Positions 25,453-34,165 of a stretch of 64,000 nt of DNA are shown one piece after another. Source of the DNA: Firmicutes bacterium UBA6806 (GTDB taxonomy: Bacteria > Bacillota > Clostridia > Peptostreptococcales > Acidaminobacteraceae); NCBI GenBank assembly GCA_002452745.1, contig DKFC01000044.1:62001-126000 (forward strand). Reading direction: 5' to 3'. Made by a program: the position numbers and the translations under genes. Below the pieces are notes generated by a model that saw only the letters and a program-made list of their open reading frames with translations, was not told the origin of the DNA and did not search any database. Position 1 is the first letter of the stretch; each line of letters starts with the position of its first letter.

Positions 25453-26387
25453 GATAAACTCCTTATTCTCGGATCTGCCATATGCTGTACAATGTCAAAG
25501 ATAAGATTGAAGATGACAAACATCAATCCCACAAATAGAATATAAAGTTGGATTACCGGATAATCCCTGTTGAAAATTGACTCAATGCAGAGTTTTCCCA
25601 TTCCTGGCCACGCAAATACATTTTCCACTACAATCGTTCCAGATATCAATTGAGGGATACTCATTCCAATGGCCACTACACAGGATTGCAGTGAATTTTT
25701 TAGGACGTGCTTGATGGCAATCCGCCACTGGCTCAGCCCCCTGACATTTGCATAGATTACATAATCCTCTTTCATGTTTTCAAGCATATTGGTTCTAATC
25801 AATCTAATGTAAGTGGAGATATAGGTCATGGCAATGGTGATTGCCGGCAAAATTAAATTTTTAAAATCCCCGCTTCCACTGGTCGGTAGCCATTTAAGAT
25901 AATAACTGAAGATCAGCATCAAAAGCAGTCCGATCATGTATGCTGGCATTGCTGTCGTGGCAAATACAAACGCTCTCACTATCTTGTCAAACAATGAATC
26001 TCTATAGATTGCACAGAAAAAACCAACGGGAAGGCTAATCCCAATCACCAGAACGAGAGATGATAAAGCTAGTATGAGCGTAGAGGGAAGTGTTCTCTGG
26101 AATTCCCCCCAAACCGTTCGACTTGGATTGACGTAACTCACACCGAAATCCAGCTTCAAGCAGTTTCTGAGCCAGATAAAATATCGTTCCCAGTAGGGCT
26201 TATCCAGACCTAGCTCCGCTTTAACTTCTGCTATGGACGCCTCTGTTATAACAGGTGTCTGCCTGACTCTAAGAACTACCTCTGCTGGATCTGACGGAAT
26301 CATGTTGATAAACACAAAACAAATAATCGTCACCGCAAAGATGAGAAATATAGAGATAATCAGTCGTTTTAAAATATATTGTTGCAT
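25449..26387 (-). CDS. nikB: Nickel/metallophore ABC transporter permease NikB
   Basis: The 312-residue membrane protein is of the DppB/NikB type. It has an N-terminal helix followed by F-V-F-I-N-M-I-P-S-D-P-A near residue 26, a periplasmic segment, about five further helices and the coupling region R-G-L-S-Q-W-R-I near 215. GAGGAG precedes the ATG at 26387. A strong terminator lies between nikA and this gene, so nikBCDE expression probably depends on read-through or partial termination. Confidence 0.88.
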   Translation of the reverse strand: MQQYILKRLIISIFLIFAVTIICFVFINMIPSDPAEVVLRVRQTPVITEASIAEVKAELGLDKPYWERYFIWLRNCLKLDFGVSYVNPSRTVWGEFQRTLPSTLILALSSLVLVIGISLPVGFFCAIYRDSLFDKIVRAFVFATTAMPAYMIGLLLMLIFSYYLKWLPTSGSGDFKNLILPAITIAMTYISTYIRLIRTNMLENMKEDYVIYANVRGLSQWRIAIKHVLKNSLQSCVVAIGMSIPQLISGTIVVENVFAWPGMGKLCIESIFNRDYPVIQLYILFVGLMFVIFNLIFDIVQHMADPRIRSLS

Positions 26388-26440
26388 GTCTCACTCCTCG
26401 TTAATGCTTTTTGCCGAATTGCCTACGCAATGGCATTCAT

Positions 26441-26472
26441 AAAAAAACACCTCAGCTTATGGGCTGAGGTGT
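26441..26472 (-). terminator. Intra-operon terminator between nikA and nikB
   Basis: On the reverse strand ACACCTCAGC and GCTGAGGTGT form a perfect 10-base-pair stem with a 6-base loop, followed by seven T. The hairpin lies 11 bases after the nikA stop. Confidence 0.9.
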
Positions 26473-26482
26473 CATAAACAGT

Positions 26483-28090
26483 CTATTCTGATTTAAAGTA
26501 CATTAAATGAAATGGCACTTCGTATTGAGTTTGAGTGAATTCGACCCCATCAAGTTTATTGGTAAAAATAGCCTTGTTGCATTCGTAAGTCAACGGGATG
26601 TAAATTGCGTCTTCGTGAAGGCTCTCTAATACAAATTTGTAGAGTTCCCTTCGCTCAGTCTCATCCACAGAAACCATAATGTGACCAATGGCCTCATCAA
26701 TTTCCGCTTTATTGTCTAGGCCAACCTGTGCCGCATAGTCGCCATATACCGGTCTTTGCATTGCCGATAACGACGACTGCGGATCGTAAGGCGTGCCCCA
26801 GCTGATGTTAAAGACCATATCGAAATTTCCCGCTTTCATATTATCCCTGTAGGATTGCTCTTCCTCCCCTTTTAAAATCACTGAGACACCAATTTTAGAG
26901 TACTCTGACTGCAAGTATTCGCCAATGGTCTTTTCAGTTACGCTGTTGCTATTATAAAGGATTTCAATCTCTAGTTTCTCTCCATCCTTCTCTCTAATAC
27001 CGCTTTCACCCAAAATCCATCCAGCGTTATCCAACAGCTCGCTTGATTCATCCAAGTCATATGCATATGGGGTCAATCCCACATTGGCATATGGAACAGT
27101 CTCTGCAAACAGAAAATCTGCTGGTGATTCCAGTCCATAGAAGATGCCCTCAGAGATAGTCTTTTTATCTGTGGCATGCTGAATGGCTTTTCTTACATTT
27201 ATATCTGACAAAATAGGATTCGATGCATTAATCAAAAGTTGCCTTGTTGAAGTTGGGTCAGAGAGTTCAATTTTAATGGTCTCACTTTCTGAATACTTCT
27301 TTAACGAATCTGCATCTATCATGTTTTTCCCATAAATCAAATCAATTTCACCATTTTCAAGTGCAATGATTCTCGTTTGGTTATCTGGAATAACCTTCAC
27401 TGTAATTTTTTTGATTGCAGGCAGTTCCCCCCAGTAATTTTCATTTCGGATGAAAACGGCGTATTCATCTGTTACAAATTTTTCGAGAACATATGCCCCA
27501 GTCCCCACATAGGCATTAACACCATCTTTTGTGCTGCCCTCCTTCATCGCCTTTGGAGAAATCATTGCAAAGGGTCTCGTCACACCAAGTTCTGTTAACA
27601 GGGGATAATAAGGAGATGAGAGTTCAATGACAAATGTATTTTCATCAGGTGCGTCAACCCCCACTAAGAGATTCATCATTTCAAGCCACGTATGGCGTTC
27701 TTTATTGTCAATAATGGCATCAAAATTCGCTTTTATCGCATAAGCATCACATTTTTCTCCATCACTAAAATAGACGTCTGGCCTGATGCTAAAAGTGTAT
27801 ATCCTTCCATCATCGCTAATTTCCCAGTCCTCCGCAAGACAAGGTGCATAGCCATCAGCAGTGATGGTGACAAGCGTTTCATAAAGCATCTCCTGAGCAT
27901 ACATCTCCCCTGCATACAAGTGTGGATTTAAATCTCTAATATCTCTAAAATTCACAAAGGTCAGTTCATCTGATATAGCCTCTGCCTCAGTTGAAGCGAT
28001 GGCCTCCTGTTTAGCGCAGCCGCTTAATATCAGCAACATTGCTACTATGCATAAAATCATAGATTTCTTTTTCAATTTAAAACTAAGCAT
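26483..28090 (-). CDS. nikA: Nickel/metallophore-binding lipoprotein NikA
   Basis: The 535-residue protein has a lipoprotein signal ending L-I-L-S-G-C-A-K and a family 5 substrate-binding fold. Long stretches follow E. coli NikA as I recall it: L-N-P-H-L-Y near residue 50, R-H-T-W-L-E near 120, F-V-I-E-L-S-S-P-Y-Y-P-L-L near 140, N-E-N-Y-W-G near 200, V-P-Y-A-N-V-G-L near 310, and W-G-T-P-Y-D-P near 410. This supports nickel or a metal complex over peptides. The ATG at 28090 follows GGAGGGG; an ATG ten codons upstream lies inside the Fur-like box. It is the first gene of the operon. Confidence 0.88.
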   Translation of the reverse strand: MLSFKLKKKSMILCIVAMLLILSGCAKQEAIASTEAEAISDELTFVNFRDIRDLNPHLYAGEMYAQEMLYETLVTITADGYAPCLAEDWEISDDGRIYTFSIRPDVYFSDGEKCDAYAIKANFDAIIDNKERHTWLEMMNLLVGVDAPDENTFVIELSSPYYPLLTELGVTRPFAMISPKAMKEGSTKDGVNAYVGTGAYVLEKFVTDEYAVFIRNENYWGELPAIKKITVKVIPDNQTRIIALENGEIDLIYGKNMIDADSLKKYSESETIKIELSDPTSTRQLLINASNPILSDINVRKAIQHATDKKTISEGIFYGLESPADFLFAETVPYANVGLTPYAYDLDESSELLDNAGWILGESGIREKDGEKLEIEILYNSNSVTEKTIGEYLQSEYSKIGVSVILKGEEEQSYRDNMKAGNFDMVFNISWGTPYDPQSSLSAMQRPVYGDYAAQVGLDNKAEIDEAIGHIMVSVDETERRELYKFVLESLHEDAIYIPLTYECNKAIFTNKLDGVEFTQTQYEVPFHLMYFKSE

Positions 28091-28108
28091 TTTGCCCCTC
28101 CTATTTAT

Positions 28109-28129
28109 TAATGATAACAATTATCATTA
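28109..28129 (-). promoter_or_regulatory. Fur-box-like operator upstream of nikA
   Basis: TAATGATAA and TTATCATTA are perfect inverted repeats around CAA. The central 15 bases, TGATAACAATTATCA (28112-28126), match the Fur-family 7-1-7 pattern TGATAATnATTATCA at all but one defined position. It lies 19 bases before the nikA ATG. Confidence 0.85.
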
Positions 28130-28161
28130 TGCTGTTACATATGCTATAATACCATATGCTA
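28125..28161 (-). repeat. Three short direct repeats upstream of nikA
   Basis: CATATGCTA occurs at 28138-28146 and 28153-28161, and a related CATTATGCT occurs at 28125-28133. The spacings are 15 and 13 bases. They overlap the Fur-like box at one end and could be a second regulator site or part of the promoter; no clear -35/-10 pair was found. Confidence 0.5.
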
Positions 28162-28209
28162 AAAAGGCTGCCTAATTCTAATCAGAAATAAGGAGGGTAT
28201 TCCATTTCG

Positions 28210-29130
28210 CTATACCTCTCCTGTGAAAAGCTGTTTCAGCATTTCAATAAATTGAACTTCAAAAGATTTTATTTCATATGCATTCCTGAGAATATAACCC
28301 ACACTGATACAACTGCAGCAAAAATCAATTTCTATCTTATGTATTTTACTGTTTTTGAAATACACTTCATTTGTAAAATCGACTCCCAATGTGCAGAGAT
28401 CTGTGTGTTCAAGCATGTTCATCATCACATGTTCGCTATTGCTATGGATAACATGCCTAAGTTGACTCATTTTAATTTCACCATGACTTATTTTATCCAA
28501 ATGTGAAAGCAGGGAAAAATAGTCTTCTGGCGTCTGGATGAAACTGAGTTCCTTTAACTGCTCAAATGATACCCTCTCTTGATTGTAATACTTGCAATTC
28601 GGTCCTGCATAGAGTGCTAAATTACTCTGCAAAAGCGGATGATAGTTTAGTTGATACCTACTCAAAAATTGATTAAATGCCTGTGCCTGCTCTACTGCAT
28701 AATACAAGATGCCGATGTTGCTCTTGTGATTTCCCACATTTTCAAGAACTTCCTCCACTGAACCGCTGACAAATTCTATGTGGATGCTGTCATCTTGATT
28801 GAGTTTATAATATTCCGCGAGTTTTCTGGAAATCATGTTGCTGGAATAAGAGGCAATTTTCAGTTGTTTGTACTTCTGATGTATGGCCATTTCCTCCATC
28901 ATATAGAGGGACTTCATAATTCCCTTGGCATAATCGTACACCTGATTGCCCAAGTCCGTGAGTTGAACCCCCTTAGCTGTTCTCACTAGCAGCTTTTGCT
29001 TGAGTTCATCCTCAAGTTTGGAAATAACCTTACTGATGTTGGGTTGCGAAGTATAGAGTTGTTTTGCAGCTTGGTTCAAACTCTTTGATTCCACTGCCGC
29101 AATAAAATATTCAAGTTGTTTTATTTCCAC
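28210..29130 (-). CDS. LysR family transcriptional regulator
   Basis: The 306-residue protein has the LysR helix-turn-helix at residues 1-60 (L-E-Y-F-I-A-A-V, then L-N-Q-A-A-K-Q-L-Y-T-S-Q-P-N-I-S-K) and an effector-binding domain after about residue 85. The GTG at 29130 is 6 bases after AGGAGG and gives the standard M-E-I-K-Q-L-E-Y-F start; an upstream ATG is not supported. It lies upstream of nikA on the same strand with a 119-base gap, so it may regulate the nik operon or act elsewhere. Confidence 0.88.
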   Translation of the reverse strand: MEIKQLEYFIAAVESKSLNQAAKQLYTSQPNISKVISKLEDELKQKLLVRTAKGVQLTDLGNQVYDYAKGIMKSLYMMEEMAIHQKYKQLKIASYSSNMISRKLAEYYKLNQDDSIHIEFVSGSVEEVLENVGNHKSNIGILYYAVEQAQAFNQFLSRYQLNYHPLLQSNLALYAGPNCKYYNQERVSFEQLKELSFIQTPEDYFSLLSHLDKISHGEIKMSQLRHVIHSNSEHVMMNMLEHTDLCTLGVDFTNEVYFKNSKIHKIEIDFCCSCISVGYILRNAYEIKSFEVQFIEMLKQLFTGEV

Positions 29131-29287
29131 GGTATTCCTCCTGATGGGCATCTTCAGTTTTAAGATTTGATTTCTGTTTTGATTTTGATTTTCATTCTCA
29201 ATATTAAATTATCTATTCAGTTTTGTCAATTTGATCTAGCGCACAACTGATTAGACACGTCACGATCTGTAGTTTTCTTCAAACGAC

Positions 29288-29318
29288 AAAAGACAGTTGC
29301 TTACTGCAACTGCCTTTT
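29288..29318 (-). terminator. Terminator of the ptb-iorAB-buk operon
   Basis: On the reverse strand AAAAGGCAGTTGC pairs with GCAACTGTCTTTT (one G-U pair) around a 5-base loop, giving a T-containing 3' arm. It follows the butyrate kinase stop by 15 bases. Confidence 0.85.
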
Positions 29319-29332
29319 CCATCTAATTTTAT

Positions 29333-30400
29333 CTATTCCGTATAGAGTCTTGCCTTTTCTTCCTGCCTTAATACCCTTAAAATGCCCTGAGCCAGAGCAG
29401 ACATTTCATTCTCTCCCGGCATCACCTTTACTGGGGCTATAAATGCAACACGCTTTTGAATCCAGTCTCTCAATCGCTTGGAATGAGCCAGTCCACCTGT
29501 TAAGATAATGGCATCTACTTGACCTTCCACCACAGTTGCAAGCTCGCCAATTCCCTTTGAGACCTGATATGCCATCGCCTCAAATATTAATTTTGCCTGT
29601 TCATCTCCCTGATTGATCTGATTCTCAACTTCCCGAGCGTCTGCTGTTCCAAGATATCCCTTCAAACCACTGCCAACCCTCATGACTCTTTTCATGGCAT
29701 TAAAATCATATGCCCCTCCATAACACATGTTCACTAACTGCTTGCAGGGAACACGTCCAGCTCTCTCTGGTGAAAATGGACCTTCATCATCTGAAATGAT
29801 ATCCACCATCTTGCCTCTTTCATGAACTGACAGTGAAATGCCACCGCCCATATGTGCCACAATAAAATTCATGTCTGAGTAGCTTTTTTCCTCTGCCTTT
29901 GCAACTTTCAATGCCATTGCTCGGGCATTCAGGGCATGGCTGTTGCTCTCTCTCGGAATTTCAGGCATCCCTGAAATCCTAGCTAAATCATTTAACTCAT
30001 CTACTCGGACTGAATCATATATATAGGCTTTTACTCCTGCTGATGTTGCAATTTCATATGCTATTAGAGCCCCTAAATTTGATGCATGTTCAAATACAGG
30101 GTTGTCCCTAAGTCGCTCTACCATTTTAGGGTTCACCTCATATGCACCTGATCTGACTGGCGGCAACATACCGCCTCTTCCGACAACTGCCGATAGGGAT
30201 TGAGGCTCATATCCATGGGCTTTCAAAGACCTTAAAACAGCTCTTTCTCTCATTTCATATTGATCGCTTACTCGCTCAAATGTCTCCAATTCTGAGGTGG
30301 TGTGTTCAAGTACCTCTGTGTAGAGTTCACTCCCATCTTCATATATGGCCACTTTAGTAGATGTGGATCCAGGATTGATTGCCAATATTCTATAGCTCAT
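29333..30400 (-). CDS. buk: Butyrate kinase (acyl-phosphate kinase)
   Basis: The 355-residue protein belongs to the acetokinase/butyrate kinase family: I-L-A-I-N-P-G-S-T-S-T-K near residue 5, V-G-R-G-G-M-L-P-P near 80 and A-H-M-G-G-G-I-S near 185. It makes ATP from an acyl phosphate in the cytosol. The ATG at 30400 follows GAGGAGG; the 361-codon version starts upstream without a site. It is last in the ptb-iorA-iorB-buk operon, so branched or aryl acyl phosphates are likelier substrates here than butyryl phosphate. Confidence 0.93.
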   Translation of the reverse strand: MSYRILAINPGSTSTKVAIYEDGSELYTEVLEHTTSELETFERVSDQYEMRERAVLRSLKAHGYEPQSLSAVVGRGGMLPPVRSGAYEVNPKMVERLRDNPVFEHASNLGALIAYEIATSAGVKAYIYDSVRVDELNDLARISGMPEIPRESNSHALNARAMALKVAKAEEKSYSDMNFIVAHMGGGISLSVHERGKMVDIISDDEGPFSPERAGRVPCKQLVNMCYGGAYDFNAMKRVMRVGSGLKGYLGTADAREVENQINQGDEQAKLIFEAMAYQVSKGIGELATVVEGQVDAIILTGGLAHSKRLRDWIQKRVAFIAPVKVMPGENEMSALAQGILRVLRQEEKARLYTE

Positions 30401-30418
30401 TTTTGCCTCCTCTTCCAT

Positions 30419-30988
30419 CTATGCCAAAGACATGCCAATTTCTAAGGCTCTTAGATTTAAGTCGACGAACTTTGGATTCACATGCTCTTTTATAATTGAA
30501 TGCCAATCAATAGACTCTAAATTCATGGATTTAATAATAGCGCCCAACAGAATCACATTTGCAACTTTGACATTACCAAGGGATTCAGCCTCTTTTGTTG
30601 CCTCTATGACATTTGTATTTCCAACTGACTTCAAGGCGCTTAAAATGCCCTCTGGATATTCTGCTTTCCCATTTAGAATCGGCATGGAGTTTATTGTCTC
30701 ATTATTGACGACAATTTTTCCACCTGGCTTAAGATATGCAATCCACCTCATGGCTTCCATGAGTTCAAATGAAACCAAAATGTCCGCCCCGCCTATCTCT
30801 ATAACAGGCGATTGAACCTCTTTTCCATATCTAACTTGAGAAGAGACAGCACCTCCGCGCTGAGACATGCCGTGTATTTCGCTCATCTTGACATCGTATC
30901 CTACTTCCATAAGTCCTGTGGTCAACAACTTACTTGCCAAAATTGTTCCCTGACCACCGACGCCCACTAACATAATACTCTTTGTCAT
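30419..30988 (-). CDS. iorB: Indolepyruvate:ferredoxin oxidoreductase, beta subunit
   Basis: The 189-residue protein is the gamma-domain type subunit of 2-oxoacid:ferredoxin oxidoreductases: V-G-V-G-G-Q-G-T-I-L-A-S near residue 9 and S-E-I-H-G-M-S-Q-R-G-G near 38. With IorA it oxidatively decarboxylates arylpyruvates to arylacetyl-CoA, reducing ferredoxin. The ATG at 30988 follows GGAGGAG and lies 2 bases from the iorA stop. It precedes buk by 18 bases. Confidence 0.93.
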   Translation of the reverse strand: MTKSIMLVGVGGQGTILASKLLTTGLMEVGYDVKMSEIHGMSQRGGAVSSQVRYGKEVQSPVIEIGGADILVSFELMEAMRWIAYLKPGGKIVVNNETINSMPILNGKAEYPEGILSALKSVGNTNVIEATKEAESLGNVKVANVILLGAIIKSMNLESIDWHSIIKEHVNPKFVDLNLRALEIGMSLA

Positions 30989-30990
30989 GA

Positions 30991-32769
30991 CTACTCCTCC
31001 TTCACAATGGCCGATACTGGGCACACTTGTTTACATACCTCACAGCCCACACAGGTTGCACGGTCAATAAGAGCTTGCTTCTTATCTCGGTCAAATGAAA
31101 CCGCAGGGCATCCTACTTGAGTACATTTTTTACAGCCAATACACTTCCCTTCCATAACACGACATTTGCCTTGGAAGACTTGCTGAAATTCAACCTTATC
31201 TTCTTTTGAGAGTTTTTTCAGAACACAAGGCCACCTTGTTATAATAACAGAGGCCTCTTCCAATCCAAATGCCCAGTCTAGAGTCTCTTTGACTTCTTTC
31301 AAATTGTTTGGATTGATAACCTTAATTTGTTTAACTCCACAGGCTCTGACCAATGCCTCAATATCCACACTTTCAGTTCCTGCACCTTGTATGGTATATC
31401 CTGTTCCCGGATTTTCCTGATGGCCTGTCATGCCAGTGATTCGATTGTCCAAAATGACATTAATTGAATTGCCTTTATTGTACACCACGTTTAGAAGAGA
31501 ATTTATGCCTGTGTGAAAGAAAGTAGAGTCACCAAGAAATGAAACAACACGTGTTTCTTCTGACTTCATGTTAAACACTTGCTGTGCGCCATGTCCCATG
31601 CTCAAGCTGGCTCCCATGCAAAGTGACCAGTCCATGGCATTGTAGGGTTCTGCAAAGCAAAGTCCATAACAGCCAATATCTCCAGACATCACTGTATTTT
31701 TTCGCTTGCCAAGCTCATACATAAACCCTCTATGCGGACATCCAGCACAGAACGATGGTGGTCTTGCCACCACTTTGATGGCGTCCACTTTCACAGAGGG
31801 CTTATACGTTCCGTAGAATGCCCTTCTAATAACATCTGATGTCAACTCACCATGATATGGAAACACATCTTTTCCATGACATTCAATGCCCATTGCCTTA
31901 ATTGCCTTTTCCATAATATCGTCATTTTCTTCTATAATATAGATCTGTTCAACCTTTTCTGAAAACGCCCTTATCTTTGCTTCTGGCATCGGGTGTGTAA
32001 ATCCTAGTTTCAAATAGGATGCACTGTCGCCAAAAACTTCTTTTGCAAATCTATAACACGGCCCAGCCACAACAACTCCGACTTTAGGGTCATGCATTTC
32101 TATGAAGTTGAGCGACGTATCATCTGAAAGTTGTTTCAATCGGTTCATTCGCTCTTCAACTCTAATTCTCATTCCTCTCGTAAAAGCTGGAACCGGAACT
32201 CTTTGTTCAACATCTTTTATATAGGGTTTAATCGCGACTTCCCGTCTTTCACCGCATTCCACAATTCCCTTTGAATGACAAAGCCTAGTGGTCAATCGAT
32301 AGAGAACTGGGGTATTATAAGTTTCGCTGATATCAAAAGCCATTTTGAGCATATCCTTTGCCTCCTGACTATCTGAAGGTTCAAGCATCGGCAATTTAGC
32401 CGCAATGGCATAGTTTCGATTGTCCTGTTCATTTTGAGAGGAGTGCATTCCAGGCTCATCCGCCGTTATGATTACAAGTCCACCATTTACCCCTGTATAA
32501 CTAGATGTAAATAGAGGGTCTGCCGCCACATTGAGTCCAACATGCTTCATGGATGCAATGCTTCTAGCGCCTGCGTATGAGGCCCCCACCACTGTTTCCA
32601 GCGCCACCTTTTCATTTGTTGCCCACTCTGCCAAAATATCTTCCTTATAAAGTGCAATGTTTTCTAAAATCTCTGTACTCGGCGTTCCTGGATAAGCAGA
32701 AGCAAACTTGACCCCTGATTCCCACGCCCCTCGAGCAATCGCTTCATTTCCCGTCAGTAACTTTTTCAT
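30991..32769 (-). CDS. iorA: Indolepyruvate:ferredoxin oxidoreductase, alpha subunit
   Basis: The 592-residue protein has N-terminal pyruvate-binding domains (G-N-E-A-I-A-R-G-A near residue 8, Y-P-G-T-P-S-T-E near 28) and a TPP-binding region with F-C-A-G-C-P-H-R-G near 340 and G-D-I-G-C-Y near 365. The C-terminal two-cluster ferredoxin domain has C-I-G-C-K-K-C and C-V-G-C-E-V-C. This is the standard IorA layout. The ATG at 32769 follows AAAGGAG by 7 bases and lies 13 bases after ptb ends. Confidence 0.95.
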   Translation of the reverse strand: MKKLLTGNEAIARGAWESGVKFASAYPGTPSTEILENIALYKEDILAEWATNEKVALETVVGASYAGARSIASMKHVGLNVAADPLFTSSYTGVNGGLVIITADEPGMHSSQNEQDNRNYAIAAKLPMLEPSDSQEAKDMLKMAFDISETYNTPVLYRLTTRLCHSKGIVECGERREVAIKPYIKDVEQRVPVPAFTRGMRIRVEERMNRLKQLSDDTSLNFIEMHDPKVGVVVAGPCYRFAKEVFGDSASYLKLGFTHPMPEAKIRAFSEKVEQIYIIEENDDIMEKAIKAMGIECHGKDVFPYHGELTSDVIRRAFYGTYKPSVKVDAIKVVARPPSFCAGCPHRGFMYELGKRKNTVMSGDIGCYGLCFAEPYNAMDWSLCMGASLSMGHGAQQVFNMKSEETRVVSFLGDSTFFHTGINSLLNVVYNKGNSINVILDNRITGMTGHQENPGTGYTIQGAGTESVDIEALVRACGVKQIKVINPNNLKEVKETLDWAFGLEEASVIITRWPCVLKKLSKEDKVEFQQVFQGKCRVMEGKCIGCKKCTQVGCPAVSFDRDKKQALIDRATCVGCEVCKQVCPVSAIVKEE

Positions 32770-32782
32770 ACGCCCACTCCTT

Positions 32783-33691
32783 TTATCCATTTGCAGCTGA
32801 TGCTGCTAAAACCAAAGACAAGTATTTCTCCTCAGCGGTAGCCCCTCTTGAAGTTAAGACAACTGGTACCTTTGCCCCTGCAACAAAGCCCGCCATCTTT
32901 GCCTTTGCAGAGTAAACCAGTGATTTACCAAGGATATTTCCAGTCGTTATATTGGGAACGACCAAAATGTCTGCATCACCTGCAACAACACTTGAGTATC
33001 CCTTGACCAGCGCAGAGTCCCTATTAACAGCTAAATCATATGAAATTGGTCCCTCTACAACACAATCTATCAGTTCTCCCCTTTTGTTCATTTGTTTTAA
33101 GGCCTCTGCATCCAACGTCTCTGGCATTTTCTCGTTAACTGTCTCAACCGCCGCAAGAACAGCCACTTTGGGTTGCTCATATCCCATTTTTCTCAGTGCA
33201 TTCACAGCATTTTCAACAATGCATTTTTTCTGAGCTAAATCTGGATACATCAGCATTCCACCATCCGTTGTGACCAGCAATTTATGATAATCTGGGACTT
33301 CATTGATGGCAACGTGAGACATGACGCCGCCTATTCCCAGCCCTTTTTCTCGATTGACTACTGCCTTTAAGAAATCTGCAGTTTGAAGTTTGCCCTTCAT
33401 AATCAAATCTGCTCTCATCTGATGAACCAGTTCAACTGCAATTTCAGCAGCATTGTTGTCATCAGTTGCATGTATAATATCTTCATCGCCTTTTTCGCCA
33501 CCTAGGTTTTGAAGAATCTCTCTTATTTTAAACCCATCTCCAATGAGAATCGGCACAATTATCCGATCTTCCTTCGCTCTTAAAACTGCTTGAAGGGTAT
33601 GTTCATCATGTGCTAATACAACGGCAACTCGCCTAGTTGAATTCATTATTTGAACATTTTTGATGAGTTCATCAAAATTTCTAAATTCCAT
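32783..33691 (-). CDS. ptb: Phosphate butyryltransferase (phosphotransacylase)
   Basis: The 302-residue protein matches the phosphate acetyl/butyryltransferase family: D-L-I-M-K-G-K-L-Q-T-A near residue 95, G-V-M-S-H-V-A near 122, and V-V-P-N-I-T-T-G-N-I near 245. It turns acyl-CoA plus phosphate into acyl phosphate for the kinase encoded at the end of the operon. AGGAGG precedes the ATG. It is the first gene of a four-gene operon. Confidence 0.93.
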   Translation of the reverse strand: MEFRNFDELIKNVQIMNSTRRVAVVLAHDEHTLQAVLRAKEDRIIVPILIGDGFKIREILQNLGGEKGDEDIIHATDDNNAAEIAVELVHQMRADLIMKGKLQTADFLKAVVNREKGLGIGGVMSHVAINEVPDYHKLLVTTDGGMLMYPDLAQKKCIVENAVNALRKMGYEQPKVAVLAAVETVNEKMPETLDAEALKQMNKRGELIDCVVEGPISYDLAVNRDSALVKGYSSVVAGDADILVVPNITTGNILGKSLVYSAKAKMAGFVAGAKVPVVLTSRGATAEEKYLSLVLAASAANG

Positions 33692-33816
33692 TTTCCCTCC
33701 TATAACAAATCATGCCTTCCTATAAATTCAAACGTGACCTTTTCCATGTTCTAGAATGATATTCGTTGCAATACTCTGAGATTGCAATATAAACCACTGC
33801 CTAAACGGCAACTCCA

Positions 33817-34020
33817 TCAATGGCAATTTCCGCAATGATTGCATCCCTCTCCTAGGACACAAGCTGGTACGACAAATTTTAGAGGCTCGGCTTCATTGGA
33901 CTCACTTTGAACATTATTCTCTTTGTCTAAATTTTTATTTTTTAAATCGTCTATCTTTAAATCTATTTTTTCTAAATCGACTTTTTCTAAACTGTCAACA
34001 ATATATGCCTTTACAGCCAA
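33817..34020 (-). CDS. Small protein with a Cys-rich C-terminus
   Basis: This 67-residue protein has no family that I recognise. Its start is a TTG at 34020, 6 bases after GGGAGG. Residues 1-11 look like a short strand (M-A-V-K-A-Y-I-V-D-S-L). Residues about 12-45 are highly charged with Leu-Asp-Lys repeats. The end carries C-x5-C-x2-C-x2-C-H, a likely metal or cluster site. It lies 145 bases after the FAD oxidoreductase gene and may share its transcript. It could be an electron-transfer, metal-handling or precursor peptide; nothing decides between these. Confidence 0.6.
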   Translation of the reverse strand: MAVKAYIVDSLEKVDLEKIDLKIDDLKNKNLDKENNVQSESNEAEPLKFVVPACVLGEGCNHCGNCH

Positions 34021-34165
34021 AATACACCTCCCGACATATGGGTTTATCTACTTTTGAAAATCAACAGCTTATTTCAAGATTGGGGCTTTAATAAGCAGCT
34101 ACTTCAGCTCTCAAACGCTTCTCTCATTATATTTTTTGATTTATTTCAATCCCTCATCATACATT

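Noticed and set aside
22144..28090. Dipeptide/oligopeptide transporter
   Set aside because: The binding protein follows NikA in many motifs and the operon has a Fur-like box, so metal uptake is better supported.
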